A stretch of DNA of 64,000 nt from Prauserella isguenensis. Its GTDB lineage: Bacteria; Actinomycetota; Actinomycetes; Mycobacteriales; Pseudonocardiaceae. The stretch is taken from NCBI RefSeq assembly GCF_014191605.1, contig NZ_JACHWU010000001.1, forward strand, positions 620,001-684,000, written 5' to 3'. Below, one piece after another: positions 27,799 through 37,655 of this stretch (its first letter is position 1; each line of letters opens with the position of its first letter). The notes beneath the pieces are model-generated. The model had not been told where the DNA came from and ran no database searches. It saw only the letters and a program-made list of their open reading frames with translations. The position numbers and the translations under genes were made by a program.

Positions 27799-29822
27799 GC
27801 GCACCGAGAATGCTCTCCAACCGCTACGAGCTTGGCGACACGCTCGGCTACGGCGGCATGTCCGAGGTCCACCACGCCCACGACGTCCGGCTCGGCCGCG
27901 AGGTGGCCGTCAAGATCCTGCGTGCCGACCTCGCCCGCGACCCCCAGTTCCAGGAACGGTTCCGCCGCGAGGCGCAGAACGCGGCCGCCCTGAACCACCC
28001 GGCCATCGTCGCCGTGTACGACACGGGTGAGGCCGACACCGAGTACGGCCCGCTGCCCTACATCGTCATGGAGTACGTCGAGGGCAGGACCCTGCGGGAC
28101 ATCGTCAAGACCGAGGGTCCGATGCCGGAGCAGCGGGCCATGGAGGTCATGGCGGACGTGTCCGCGGCACTCGACTTCTCGCACCGCCACGGCATCGTGC
28201 ACCGCGACGTCAAGCCCGCGAACGTGATGATCACGCGGGGCGGTGCCGTCAAGGTGATGGACTTCGGCATCGCGCGCGCCGTCCACGACGGCCAGGCCGC
28301 GATGACGCAGACGGCCGCCGTCATCGGCACGGCGCAGTACCTGTCGCCGGAGCAGGCGCGCGGCGAGCGGGTCGACGCCCGCAGCGACGTCTACGCGGCG
28401 GGCTGTGTGCTGTACGAGCTGGTGACGGGCGACCCGCCGTTCACGGGTGACTCGCCGGTGGCGGTGGCGTACCAGCACGTTCGGGAGGACCCGAAACCGC
28501 CGTCGGCGATGAACCCGGAGGTCTCGCCCGAGCTCGACGCCGTGGTGCTGAAGGCGCTCGCGAAGGGTGCCGACAACCGCTACCAGTCGGCCGCGGAGAT
28601 GCGCTCCGACCTGGTGCGCACGCTCACCGGGCAGCGCCCGTCGGCGCCGATGGTGATGTCCGACGAGGAACGCACCCAGGTGATGGGCGCGCCTGCGGGC
28701 GAACCGGACGGGAACTACGACGACGCCGACTACGCCCAGCCGTACGACGACGAGTACGAGCGCAGACGTCGTCGCCGGAAGGGCTGGCTCATCGCGCTGC
28801 TCGTGCTGCTCGGCGTGGGTCTCGTGGCGTTCGCCGCGTGGCTGGCGGGCGTGTTCGACAGCAACTCGACGACCGAACGGGCCGTGCCCGACGTCGTCGG
28901 GCAGCAGACCGCGGTGGCGACCGAGCGGCTCAGCAACGCAGGCTTCACCAACGTGCAGCAGGAAGAGGTCATCTGCCGCGCCCAGGCCGGCCGGAACGAT
29001 CCGAACGCGTGCACCCCGGACCAGCGGGGAACGGTGCTGGCCGTGTCGCCGTCCGAGGGTACGCGGATGGACGTGACGAAACAGCTGACGCTGCAGGTGG
29101 GTGTCAAGCCGTCGCAGGTGCGGGTGCCCGACCTGCAGGGCCTGGACCAGGGCGAGGCCGAGCAGGCGCTGAAGGACGCCGGGCTGTCGCTCGACCAGGA
29201 CGTGAACTACGAGGAGGTCGACGACTCGTCGGCCGTGGACACGGTCATCGGCCAGAACCCGGCCGCCCACCACGAGGTCGAATCGGGCACGAGCGTGACT
29301 ATCACGCTGGGCAAGGCGCCCGAGAAGATCTCTGTCGAGAACATGCAGGGCAAGAAGTTCGCCGAGGCGAAGGCGAGGCTCGAGCAGCTCGGCTTCACGG
29401 TGTCGCGCACCACCACTGACAGCGAGCAGCCCCAGGGCACGGTGATCAGCCAGACGCCGAACGCGGGCGAGTTCGAACGCGGCCACACGATCCAGCTGAC
29501 GGTGTCCAACGGCGCCAACCAGCAGATGGAAATGCCGGATCTGACCGGCAAGACGTACCAGCAGGCCGTGCAGGCGCTCAAGGACGCGGGCTGGAAGGGC
29601 GGCCAGCCGAGCCGGGTCGCGGACCCCGGCGCCGACGACGAGGAGGTCGGCAAGGTCACCAACAGCAGCCCGGCGCCGGGTGAGGCGATCACGAAGGGCC
29701 AGCCGGTGACGCTGTACATCGGCGCCGAGGAAGGCGAGTCCTCACCGCCGTCCAGTGGCGAGAACGGCGGCGGCGGTGACGACGACGGCGGGATCTTCGA
29801 CCCGCCTGGTAACGGCCCCTGA
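27795..29822 (+). CDS. pknB: Ser/Thr protein kinase PknB with four PASTA domains
   Basis: Essential-type sensor kinase of the wall-synthesis cluster. ATG 27795 overlaps the pknA stop (ATGA) and gives the family start [14 protein letters not shown]. Kinase domain about 10-275 with [16 protein letters not shown] (Asp138), DFGIARA and [10 protein letters not shown]. After a juxtamembrane basic run (RRRRRRKGW) there is one helix (about 330-352). The extracellular part has four PASTA units ([32 protein letters not shown]) that bind muropeptides or lipid II. 675 residues. Confidence 0.97.
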   Translation: MSAPRMLSNRYELGDTLGYGGMSEVHHAHDVRLGREVAVKILRADLARDPQFQERFRREAQNAAALNHPAIVAVYDTGEADTEYGPLPYIVMEYVEGRTLRDIVKTEGPMPEQRAMEVMADVSAALDFSHRHGIVHRDVKPANVMITRGGAVKVMDFGIARAVHDGQAAMTQTAAVIGTAQYLSPEQARGERVDARSDVYAAGCVLYELVTGDPPFTGDSPVAVAYQHVREDPKPPSAMNPEVSPELDAVVLKALAKGADNRYQSAAEMRSDLVRTLTGQRPSAPMVMSDEERTQVMGAPAGEPDGNYDDADYAQPYDDEYERRRRRRKGWLIALLVLLGVGLVAFAAWLAGVFDSNSTTERAVPDVVGQQTAVATERLSNAGFTNVQQEEVICRAQAGRNDPNACTPDQRGTVLAVSPSEGTRMDVTKQLTLQVGVKPSQVRVPDLQGLDQGEAEQALKDAGLSLDQDVNYEEVDDSSAVDTVIGQNPAAHHEVESGTSVTITLGKAPEKISVENMQGKKFAEAKARLEQLGFTVSRTTTDSEQPQGTVISQTPNAGEFERGHTIQLTVSNGANQQMEMPDLTGKTYQQAVQALKDAGWKGGQPSRVADPGADDEEVGKVTNSSPAPGEAITKGQPVTLYIGAEEGESSPPSSGENGGGGDDDGGIFDPPGNGP

Positions 29823-29842
29823 TCCCACCGCGATGAGCCGCG

Positions 29843-29876
29843 ACGGCCGCGCCGCCCTGCCGGGTGGCGCGGCCGT
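29843..29876. terminator. Hairpin between convergent pknB and trpG
   Basis: Arms ACGGCCGCGCC (29843-29853) and GGCGCGGCCGT (29866-29876) are perfect complements with a 12-nt loop. No long T tract follows, so it is probably a bidirectional, weak or factor-aided terminator. A 16-bp direct duplication (GGCCGTTCTCGTGTGC, 29871-29902) abuts it. Confidence 0.65.
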
Positions 29877-29934
29877 TCTCGTGTGCGGCCGTTCTCGTGT
29901 GCGGGGCGTGACGCGTGAGCGGGCGTCCCGTGGG

Positions 29935-30573
29935 TCAGGCGGCTGCCTGCTGCAGGGACCGGGTGGCCTGTTCGAGGCTGTCGACGGTCGCGGGCGCCGT
30001 GGGGTGGCCCGCCGCTGCCATCCAGTTCGCGAGCATGCGGTGCCCGCCCTGCGTCAGGACGGATTCCGGGTGGAACTGGACGCCTTCGAGCGGCAGCTGC
30101 CGGTGCCGCATGCCCATGACGACGCCGGACTCGGTGCGGCCGGTGACCTCGAAGGTGTCGGGGATCGTCTCGGGCAGCACGGTCAGCGAGTGGTAGCGCG
30201 TGGCGGTGAACGGTGCGGGCAGACCCGCGAGCACGCCCACGCCGCTGTGCTGCACCTGGCTGGTCTTGCCGTGCAGCAGTTCGGGCGCGCGGTCCACGGT
30301 CGCGCCCCAGGCGACGCCGAGGGCCTGGTGGCCGAGGCACACGCCGAGCATCGGCACGCCGTCGGTGGCGCACCGGTTGATCACGTCGATGCTGCGGCCC
30401 GCGCGTTCGGGCGTGCCCGGGCCGGGCGAGACGAGCACGCCGTCGAACTGCGGAACCGTGTCCGGGTCGACGACGTCGCTCCGCCACACCTCGGGCTCGG
30501 CGCCGAGCTGCGCCAGGTACTGCACGAGGTTGTAGACGAAGCTGTCGTAGTTGTCGACGACCAGTACACGCAT
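29935..30573 (-). CDS. trpG: Glutamine amidotransferase, anthranilate/4-amino-4-deoxychorismate synthase component II
   Basis: Class I glutaminase subunit that supplies ammonia for anthranilate or p-aminobenzoate synthesis. Triad: Cys79 in GVCLGHQ, His168 and Glu170 in VQFHPES. VDNYDSFVYNLVQYL and SPGPGTPE are typical of TrpG/PabA. 212 residues. The gene at this conserved locus is called trpG in mycobacteria, yet no trpE or pabB is adjacent, so an amphibolic or PabA role is equally likely. It converges on pknB. Confidence 0.9.
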   Translation of the reverse strand: MRVLVVDNYDSFVYNLVQYLAQLGAEPEVWRSDVVDPDTVPQFDGVLVSPGPGTPERAGRSIDVINRCATDGVPMLGVCLGHQALGVAWGATVDRAPELLHGKTSQVQHSGVGVLAGLPAPFTATRYHSLTVLPETIPDTFEVTGRTESGVVMGMRHRQLPLEGVQFHPESVLTQGGHRMLANWMAAAGHPTAPATVDSLEQATRSLQQAAA

Positions 30574-30598
30574 GACCGCAGGATACCGACCGAACCCC

Positions 30599-30754
30599 CT
30601 ACTGCACCGAGACGTCGTTGAACGGCAGCATCGGCTCGAGCCACGGGAAGACGACGAACATCAGCAGCGCAACGACGGCCGCGACGAGCACGAGCGCCTC
30701 GACCGCGCGCAGGGCCACCGGTCCGGGCAGGTGGCGCCAGATCCAGCCGTACAT
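30599..30754 (-). CDS. 51-aa single-pass membrane protein downstream of the sortase
   Basis: Small gene of 52 codons, ATG 30754 to TAG 30599. The product starts MYGWIWRHLPGPVALRAVEA, has one hydrophobic helix (about 19-38) and ends PMLPFNDVSVQ. The ATG follows the sortase stop by one base, so it is translationally coupled. Similar tiny proteins accompany this sortase locus in other actinobacteria as far as I recall. A role as a sortase accessory subunit is inference. Confidence 0.8.
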   Translation of the reverse strand: MYGWIWRHLPGPVALRAVEALVLVAAVVALLMFVVFPWLEPMLPFNDVSVQ

Positions 30755-30755
30755 G

Positions 30756-31667
30756 TCACGCCTCCCCGATCTCGGCCAGCAGGTCGTCGTAGCCGGTGCC
30801 CTGGGCCTTCTTGTACTGGTTCGTCAGCACCCCGTGGATGATCATGCGCTCGGCGTCGGAGAACTGCGGGTGGCACGTGGTGAGCGTGAGCAGCGACGCC
30901 TGCGACGCCTTCGGCAGCGGGTTGCGGGCCTTGTACGGCACGGGCGAGACGGCGTCGCCGCGGCTCGGCAGCACGATGCGCCTGCCGAACGTCTCGTCGT
31001 AGGCGTGCTGCTTGTCCTGCAGCGGGGCGACGTTGGCGCACCGCTGCTGCGTGCCCTTGCCCTCGGCCCAGCCGTCGACCTCGCCGGCCATGGGAAGCAC
31101 GCGGTAGACGTAGAAGCTGTCGCCGGTCTCGATGACCACCGGGTCGCACGAGTTCAGCAGGTCCAGGTCGTTGAACGGGGCACCCTTGCCGACGCGGTGG
31201 CCGGCGACGCCCATGTTGCCGGGCTGCCCGGGCATGGCGGTGTCCTTGTAGTGCCCCGGGCCGATCTCCAGCGCCTTCGGGCCGACGCCCTCCTGGACGG
31301 TGAAGCTCCAGTCGACGCCGAACGTGGGGATGTACATGCGGGCGAACGCCTGGCCGTCGGCCGGATCGACGTGGAGCTGCCGCTCGTCCTGCGGCGCGTC
31401 GCGCCAGGCCTGCTCCAGCTGAGTGCTGGCCTCGCTCTGGAGCCTGCCGGACTTCCAGTTCGTGACGTACAGCTCGTAGACCACGAACAGCAACAGTACG
31501 AGACCGAGCGTGATGAGCAGTTCGCCGAAACCGCGGACCGCGGCGCGCACCTTGCCGCCGCGGGGACGCGGCGGTGCCGGCGGTCGGTCCGCGGTCCTCG
31601 CCGGGGGCGATTCCGCGCCTGCCGCACGGATCTGCGTGGTCTGCGGGTCCTCGTCGGACGTCGACAA
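30756..31667 (-). CDS. Class E-like sortase
   Basis: Transpeptidase that anchors exported proteins to the wall or joins pilin-like subunits. 303 residues: a disordered Pro-rich cytosolic start, one membrane helix (about 48-66), then the sortase beta barrel with His157 (VAGHR), catalytic Cys265 (LTLTTCHP) and Arg274. TTG 31667 is taken as start because a GGAG lies five bases upstream; the next in-frame candidates would cut the cytosolic tail. Cotranscribed with the 51-aa protein. No LPXTG-type substrate was noticed in the window. Confidence 0.92.
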   Translation of the reverse strand: MSTSDEDPQTTQIRAAGAESPPARTADRPPAPPRPRGGKVRAAVRGFGELLITLGLVLLLFVVYELYVTNWKSGRLQSEASTQLEQAWRDAPQDERQLHVDPADGQAFARMYIPTFGVDWSFTVQEGVGPKALEIGPGHYKDTAMPGQPGNMGVAGHRVGKGAPFNDLDLLNSCDPVVIETGDSFYVYRVLPMAGEVDGWAEGKGTQQRCANVAPLQDKQHAYDETFGRRIVLPSRGDAVSPVPYKARNPLPKASQASLLTLTTCHPQFSDAERMIIHGVLTNQYKKAQGTGYDDLLAEIGEA

Positions 31668-31870
31668 GGGGGCTCCTCTCGCCCATGACTCCTGCCCGTG
31701 GTCGCGCGCGCCGGGCCTTCACGCGCAGCGTCGCCCCGACACGGTGTGCCGGGCTTCCCGCGGGCTCCTCAGTACTGCTTCGGACGCCTGGGCGCTTACG
31801 TTAACGTGTCTGGGTGACGGTGACTAAGGCACCGACACGCGTTTCGATTCGCAGAGTACGAGGGACATCA

Positions 31871-32137
31871 ATGCCCAAGTCCAAGGTCCGCAAGAAGACG
31901 GCGTACACCCCGCCGGCCGACCGGAGAACTCCGGTCAAGGTCGCGGCGGCCGGTCCGTCGCCGCTTCCGTACAAGATCGTCATGTTCGGGTTGATGCTGC
32001 TGGGCCTGGCCTGGCTGGTCGTCAACTACCTCGCGGGCGACAAGATCCCCTTCATGTTGGAGCTGGGCAACTGGAACTTCGCGATCGGGTTCGCCCTGAT
32101 GATCAGTGGCCTGCTCATGACGATGAAATGGCGTTGA
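31871..32137 (+). CDS. crgA: Cell division protein CrgA
   Basis: Small septal membrane protein of 88 residues that recruits or restrains FtsZ/FtsI/FtsQ partners. [15 protein letters not shown] is the family N-terminus; two membrane helices (about 33-53 and 66-85) and the terminal KWR are typical. ATG 31871. Divergent from the sortase operon with a 200-base gap holding both promoters. The location beside the kinase cluster is conserved. Confidence 0.96.
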   Translation: MPKSKVRKKTAYTPPADRRTPVKVAAAGPSPLPYKIVMFGLMLLGLAWLVVNYLAGDKIPFMLELGNWNFAIGFALMISGLLMTMKWR

Positions 32138-32205
32138 GCCGATCGGCGGATCGGCTCGCTTCCGCCGCAGGACACCGGATTACACCGGTGTGATTGATCC
32201 CCACT

Positions 32206-32730
32206 GTGGACGCCCCTGTGGATAACTCAACTCTCAGTTGGTCGACGCATCCGGGGCTGGTGGCGATCGGCTGGGTGCTCGCCGTGGGGGCGGCTGCCGG
32301 CGCGCTCAGCGCCTCGACAGCCGCCGACCGGCCGGGCACGGTGCTGTTCGGCCTCGGAGCGGCGGCGATGGCGCTAGCGGCCGCGTACGGCACGTTCGTC
32401 CGGCCGCGGCTGACGGCCGACACCGCGGGCCTGCGGGTCCGCAGCCTCGGCGGCACCAGGCCGCTGGCCTGGCACGAGGTCCGGATCCGCCTCACGACGG
32501 TCCGCAGGATGGGCCGGGACGCGACCGCGCTGGAGATCGAACCCCTGTCGCCCGGACACCGTTCGCCCGAGACGCCCGCCGACGGCGACGCCGAACCGGA
32601 CGAGGGCACCGGGCTCGTGGTCCTGGGCTGGCTGGAACTGGGTGTCGACCCTCGCGACGTCCACGACGACCTGACTGCCCTGCAGGCTCGAAGCTCAGGT
32701 CCCGGCGAGGACCGACAGGTCGGCGACTGA
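32206..32730 (+). CDS. PH-domain membrane protein (Rv0010c-like)
   Basis: Bacterial pleckstrin-homology protein. Two membrane helices (about 16-60) are followed by PRLTADTAGLRVRSLGGTRPLAWHEVR, the usual bPH start, and end with a WLELGVDPRDVHDDLTAL motif shared with Rv0010c of M. tuberculosis. The start is uncertain: GTG 32206 and 32218 and TTG 32194 are in frame, all with poor ribosome sites. An acidic insert (PETPADGDAEPDEG) interrupts the domain. Function not established. Confidence 0.78.
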   Translation: MDAPVDNSTLSWSTHPGLVAIGWVLAVGAAAGALSASTAADRPGTVLFGLGAAAMALAAAYGTFVRPRLTADTAGLRVRSLGGTRPLAWHEVRIRLTTVRRMGRDATALEIEPLSPGHRSPETPADGDAEPDEGTGLVVLGWLELGVDPRDVHDDLTALQARSSGPGEDRQVGD

Positions 32731-32786
32731 CCGGCCGCTCGGCCACGCGCCGCGCAGCCGAGCGGCGGCGACGCGGGTGCCGGACA

Positions 32787-33740
32787 TCAGACGTTGGTGC
32801 CCATGCACACCGCCGGGTAACTGCGGCAGATGTCGGCCGCGATCGTGGAGTCGCGGTAGATGATCAGGCCGACGCACGCGGCGGCCAGTAGCCCCACCAT
32901 CGTGACCTGGTAGGCCGTACGGTCCTTCTTCGGGCCGTACAGCATCGCCACCATCACCAACGCGCCCGCTACCAGTCCGCCGAGGTGACCGAGCAGCGAG
33001 ATGCCGGGGATGGTCACGGTCAGGACGAGGTTGATCGCGATGATGCCGATCGCGCCGCCGGGGTTGAGTTTCAGCCGCAGGACGGCGACGAGCAGCGCGC
33101 CCATCAGGCCGTACACGGCACCGGAGGCGCCTGCCGTTCCGACGTTCACGTCGCCGAGCAGGAACACGGCCGTCGACCCGCCGAGCAGCGACACGAGGTA
33201 GAGCGCGAGGAAACGGACCTTGCCGAGCAGCAGCTCGAGGTCCTTGCCGAGGATCCACAGCGCGAGCATGTTCATCGCGAGGTGGAGCAGGCCGTAGTGC
33301 AGGAAGCCCGAGGCGAGCAGCCGGAGCCACTCGCCGTGGACGTGGATGCCCAGCGGCCACAGCGAACCGCCGTCGAGCAGCGCCGAGTTCTGGTTGTTCA
33401 TCGGGTCGCCCGCCTGCGCGGCGGTGACGACGTAGAACAGCACGTTGACCGCGATCAGCAGCGGCGTGACGACGGCCTTCGACGACACGCGCGCCCCGGC
33501 GACCGTGCGGTCGCCGGGGCGGAGCGGCTGTGGTCGGCGCTGCTGGGCACGTGCGGCTTCGACACAGTCGATGCACTGGTAACCGACGGATGCTTCGCGC
33601 AAGCAGTCCGGGCAGGCCGGACGGCCGCATCGCACGCAGCTCAAACCCGTCGGCTTGCTCGGATGCCACCAGCATCCGGGCCGGGCCCCGCCCTCGGCCC
33701 TGGCCGGTTCGTGGTCGGGCGGATACGGAGGCTGAGTCAC
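32787..33740 (-). CDS. Rhomboid-family intramembrane serine protease
   Basis: Cleaves membrane-anchored substrates within the bilayer. Residues 23-59 form a Cys/His-rich B-box-like zinc-binding segment (CWWHPSKPTGLSCVRCGRP, then further CxxC pairs). Six or more helices follow, with HLAMNM (153-158), nucleophile Ser206 in GASGAVYG and His252 in GHLGG. GTG 33740 gives 317 residues; the frame upstream to 33881 overlaps ppiA and is rejected. It lies between the PH-domain gene and ppiA, as in related genomes. Confidence 0.9.
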   Translation of the reverse strand: MTQPPYPPDHEPARAEGGARPGCWWHPSKPTGLSCVRCGRPACPDCLREASVGYQCIDCVEAARAQQRRPQPLRPGDRTVAGARVSSKAVVTPLLIAVNVLFYVVTAAQAGDPMNNQNSALLDGGSLWPLGIHVHGEWLRLLASGFLHYGLLHLAMNMLALWILGKDLELLLGKVRFLALYLVSLLGGSTAVFLLGDVNVGTAGASGAVYGLMGALLVAVLRLKLNPGGAIGIIAINLVLTVTIPGISLLGHLGGLVAGALVMVAMLYGPKKDRTAYQVTMVGLLAAACVGLIIYRDSTIAADICRSYPAVCMGTNV

Positions 33741-33759
33741 TGCACGTGCCGAGGAGAGA

Positions 33760-34317
<558 letters not shown>

Positions 34318-34406
34318 CGTGCCATCCCGGGCATAATCCGACGGTAAGGGGCAGGATGGCGGGTAGTGTGACACGCAGACAACCAACGAATAACGAGGTG
34401 GAGGCG

Positions 34407-34946
34407 ATGACTCGAACCGCGGAGGCGGGTGAGTCCGTGAAGGACCGGCTGACCGACGGCACCGACGAGGTCGTGAAGTCCTCGCGACGCGCCCAGAAGA
34501 AGCTGGCCACGCAGGCCAAGAAGGCCAGCAAAGAGGTCTCCAAGAGCGCCAAGAAGGCCAAGCAGGTCGCCGACGATCGCCGCGGCGAGCTGACGGAACC
34601 GACGCGGAAGGCCAAGAAGGCCGCCGTGAAGGCCGCGAAGGCTGCGGGCGAGTCGAAGCGTCGTGCCAAGAAGGACTTCAAGATGGCCAAGAAGGACTTC
34701 AAGGTGGCGATGAAGGAGGCGAAGGGCGCTGCCGCCGGTGCGGAGACCGGCGAGAAGAAGAAGCGCAAGAAGCTTCCGATCGTGCTGGCCATCGCCGTCA
34801 TCGCCGGTGTGGCGTACGCGCTGCGGCCGAAGCCGGAGGCCCCGGTGGCGCCGGCCCCGCCGCAGAGCACCGACAACCCGGAGACGGGTGCAGCGGCGAG
34901 CCACAACGGCCAGACGAGCGCGAAGCCTCAGTCGAAGCAGGTCTGA
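34407..34946 (+). CDS. Lys/Ala-rich coiled-coil membrane protein, positional counterpart of CwsA
   Basis: 179-residue protein. Residues 1-118 are a highly charged Lys/Ala/Glu helix (repeated AKKA and KKDFK units) likely to form a coiled coil. One membrane helix (about 121-138) is followed by a Pro/Gln/Ser-rich external tail. ATG 34407 follows GAGGTGGAGG. Topology, size and position (between ppiA and the tRNAs) match mycobacterial CwsA, a division and pole-shape factor, but I cannot see direct sequence similarity. The basic region could also contact DNA or anionic lipids. Confidence 0.75.
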   Translation: MTRTAEAGESVKDRLTDGTDEVVKSSRRAQKKLATQAKKASKEVSKSAKKAKQVADDRRGELTEPTRKAKKAAVKAAKAAGESKRRAKKDFKMAKKDFKVAMKEAKGAAAGAETGEKKKRKKLPIVLAIAVIAGVAYALRPKPEAPVAPAPPQSTDNPETGAAASHNGQTSAKPQSKQV

Positions 34947-35027
34947 CGGCCACCGCCACGCAGCGACGCCCGAGCGCAGCCCGGATCCCGATGACGGACA
35001 CGGCCGAGCGTCGCAGAACCGAACACA

Positions 35028-35069
35028 GCGAAAGGGCGACCTCCCCGCATCGGGAGGTCGCCCTTTCGC
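35028..35069. terminator. Bidirectional hairpin between convergent genes
   Basis: Arms of 18 bases (35028-35045 and 35052-35069; GCGAAAGGGCGACCTCCC) are perfect complements with a 6-nt loop. It sits between the CwsA-like gene and the leftward gene, and should stop both. Confidence 0.85.
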
Positions 35070-35084
35070 GTGTGGTCGCCCGGG

Positions 35085-35549
35085 TCAGCCCGTGTACTTC
35101 TGGATGAGCGCGCCGAGCCGCGGCAGCGCCTCCACGACGTTCTCCTTGCCCTTCGGGCGGAGCTTCTCGTAGACCTTCTTGATGGAGTCACGCGAGGACT
35201 GCTCGGCGCGCGAGTCGGTGACCGACAGGAGCGCGTCGGCGGCCTCGTCACTCCGCGTGGGCAGGTAGGCGCCGAAGTCGCCGCCGCCGCTGGCCTTGAA
35301 GTCGGCGAAGATGGGCTCGAGCGCCGCGACGAAATCGTCGAGCAGGCTGTCCACAGCGGAACCGATGATGCCCGGCTTGATCTTCTTGACGGCGCCGTAG
35401 CCGGTCTTGATGACCGTGCCGGACACACCGCTCTTGTCGTCGACCTCCTGGTCGATGAGCGTGGTCAGGTCGGTGACGACGTCCGGACGACGGGTCGAGT
35501 CGAGCAGAGCTTCCTTGAGGGTGTCAGCCACGAGATCTTCCTTTGTCAC
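35085..35549 (-). CDS. Conserved actinobacterial helical protein (DUF6918-like)
   Basis: 154-residue soluble protein, mostly helical, starting MTKEDLVADTLKEALLDSTRRPDVV and containing KTGYGAVKKIKPGIIGSAVDSLLDDF. I recognise the family as a widespread actinobacterial unknown-function group but know no activity. ATG 35549 has a GGAAG-like site. It faces the CwsA-like gene across a strong terminator. Confidence 0.75.
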   Translation of the reverse strand: MTKEDLVADTLKEALLDSTRRPDVVTDLTTLIDQEVDDKSGVSGTVIKTGYGAVKKIKPGIIGSAVDSLLDDFVAALEPIFADFKASGGGDFGAYLPTRSDEAADALLSVTDSRAEQSSRDSIKKVYEKLRPKGKENVVEALPRLGALIQKYTG

Positions 35550-35783
35550 TTCGAAATTCGGAGGGGGACCCGCGCAGAGCCGAACGGTCGATCGTCACCT
35601 GATCAGGGGAATCGGCGATTCTTGATCAACGCTGGGTGGTCTGCACGTGTGGCGCAACCCTAGTACACGGGTGTTTTCGTACTCACGTCGTGGCCCGTTC
35701 TCCGTCGTCGACCGATCACTCTGTGCGAGGAAGCCGAGGGACGACGGTGCAGAGGCGGTGGTCAGGCGGTGGTCAGGCGGTGG

Positions 35784-36347
35784 TCACAGCCCGAGCGTGG
35801 CGATGATGTCGCTCGCAACGGTCCTGGCCTTGACGCTCTGCGACTGGTTCGTCGTGACTACGACGGCCGTGCCCTGTTTCGCGACGGCGTAGACGGCGCC
35901 GTCGCGGTCGGCGAGGTAGCCGCCGCTCCAACCCGCGGGCTGTTCGGTGGGGTTGGACGTGTCGACGGGGGCGGCGCGGTCGACGATGCCCGTGGCGACG
36001 TCGGGCGCCCCGGTGAACACCTGCGTGGTCAGCTGCACCTCACCGTCAGGGCGGTAGAAGAAGCACGTCGGGTGCGGCTTCTCGGTGGAGGTGCGGACTT
36101 CGCTGACGCCCTGACCGTTGGCGCGTTCCGCCTCGGCTGTGGGCAGGTAGGGGCAGGCGTCGACGACCTGGGCCGGTTTCGGCTCGGGCGGCAGCTTCGG
36201 CTCGGGCTTGGTGCGTGTGACGGTACGGGTCTGTGGTTCCGCGGTGGTTCCGTCGTCGCCGCCGGGTTCCGGGATGTCGCAGCCGGCGAGCGTGACCGCC
36301 ACGGCCGCGATGCCTGCGCAGGTACCGAACGCGAGAGGTCGTCGCAT
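35784..36347 (-). CDS. Lipoprotein of the DUF2020 type
   Basis: 187-residue exported lipoprotein. The signal peptide ends in LAGC (Cys23); a Pro/Lys/Glu linker leads to a small domain with ACPYLPTAEAERANGQGV and CFFYRPDGEVQLTTQVF, which resembles DUF2020. It is probably tethered outside the membrane. Function unknown. A three-copy GCGGTGGTCAG repeat (35755-35788) spans its stop. Confidence 0.75.
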   Translation of the reverse strand: MRRPLAFGTCAGIAAVAVTLAGCDIPEPGGDDGTTAEPQTRTVTRTKPEPKLPPEPKPAQVVDACPYLPTAEAERANGQGVSEVRTSTEKPHPTCFFYRPDGEVQLTTQVFTGAPDVATGIVDRAAPVDTSNPTEQPAGWSGGYLADRDGAVYAVAKQGTAVVVTTNQSQSVKARTVASDIIATLGL

Positions 36348-36495
36348 GGCGACCGAGTCAACCAGAAACCCGTTCCCGGCAGCCGGTGCACCCGAACGTG
36401 TCGGCCGGTGCGCATGGCCGGTTCACGCGTGGGCGGGCACTCTGGCGCCGAGGCCGGAACAACGGCCTCGGAAGTGACGACACGAGGTCGACGAC

Positions 36496-37419
36496 ATGCG
36501 AGGCGGCGACATGACTGGCGACGACGACGTCCGGGGCGGCCGGGCGACGACGGACGACGGACTCGCACTGCGGGTGGCCGAGCTCGTCGACGGCGTGGTG
36601 GTCGACGACGTCATCGGCTGTTACCTGCACGGCTCGTCGGTGCTGGGCGGCCTGCGGCCTGCCAGCGATCTCGACGTGCTGGCGGTGACGCGGCGCAGGC
36701 TCGACGACGACCGACGACGGGAACTGACACGCGGGCTGCTCGGGATGTCCGGCATCGGTGACGGATTGCGGCCGGTGGAGCTGATGGTGGTGGTCCGCAG
36801 CGACGTGGCGCCCGGTGACGCGGGTAGCGGTGGGGCGGTCGACGACACGGCCGGTCCTACGTCGGCATCGAGCGGCACGTCGCGGAGCGACGCCGAGGAC
36901 AACGGTGCGACGCGAGAGGGTGACCAGCGGCGGTTCCCGCCGGTGGTCGACTACCTGTACGGCGAATGGCTCCGCGAGCGCTACGAAGCCGGTTACGTGC
37001 CGATGCCGGAGCCGATGGCGGATCTGGTGTTGGCGGTGGCCTCGGCGCTGGCGGGGAACCGGACGTTGGCGGGGCCGCCGCCCGGGGAGGTGCTGGCGCC
37101 GGTCACGCACGCGGACGTGGTCCGCGCGAGCCTGGCTGGCCTCGACGACGTACTGGCCGAGGTCGACACCGACACGCGGAACGCGATCCTGACGGTGGCG
37201 CGCGCGTGGGCCACGGTCGAGACGGGCGAGATCCTGCCGAAGGACGCGGCGGCGGCGTGGGCTGCGCAGCGGTTGCCGGAGGAGTACCGGGCGGTGACCG
37301 AGCACGCGCGGGCGCTGTACCTCGGCAGCGAGTACGCCGACGAGGTGTGGCCCGCCCACGTGCTGGCCCGGGTCCACGGTTGCGTCGACTGGATGGCGCA
37401 GGCGGCGCGACGATCGTGA
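36496..37419 (+). CDS. AadA-like aminoglycoside nucleotidyltransferase family protein
   Basis: Nucleotidyltransferase of 307 residues resembling ANT(3'')/AadA plus DUF4111. YLHGSSVLGGLRPASDLDVL (44-62) holds the GSS motif and paired acids Asp58/Asp60; the C-terminal half (ADVVRASLAGLDDV, NAILTVARAWATVETGEI, PKDAAAAW) matches the helical domain. A 45-residue Gly/Ser/Asp/Thr-rich insert (about 104-148) is absent from typical AadA. Intact motifs suggest activity, but whether streptomycin or spectinomycin is the substrate is unknown. ATG 36511 is an alternative start. Confidence 0.8.
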   Translation: MRGGDMTGDDDVRGGRATTDDGLALRVAELVDGVVVDDVIGCYLHGSSVLGGLRPASDLDVLAVTRRRLDDDRRRELTRGLLGMSGIGDGLRPVELMVVVRSDVAPGDAGSGGAVDDTAGPTSASSGTSRSDAEDNGATREGDQRRFPPVVDYLYGEWLRERYEAGYVPMPEPMADLVLAVASALAGNRTLAGPPPGEVLAPVTHADVVRASLAGLDDVLAEVDTDTRNAILTVARAWATVETGEILPKDAAAAWAAQRLPEEYRAVTEHARALYLGSEYADEVWPAHVLARVHGCVDWMAQAARRS

Positions 37420-37655
37420 AGCCCGGTGCCGGCGGACGGTATCGGGCTTGTCGGTAGGCGGTGTCGGCGGCGGTATCGGGCAGTGTCGGCCTCGGGGAGG
37501 CCCGCGCAGTGACGAGAATCGGACCACGACGTCATCGAGTGCGCGGGTCTTGGGGTCCTGCGTCGCCGGGTAGCCGACACCACAGGGACGCTCGGCACCG
37601 CAGACCGCCGCAGAGCCGGGCAGTAAGCACACCGCACCTCGGGCCGGGAGTTTGA

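Noticed and set aside
27465-29486. 673-codon minus-strand open frame over pknA/pknB
   Set aside because: Shadow frame of the kinases; no recognisable motif.
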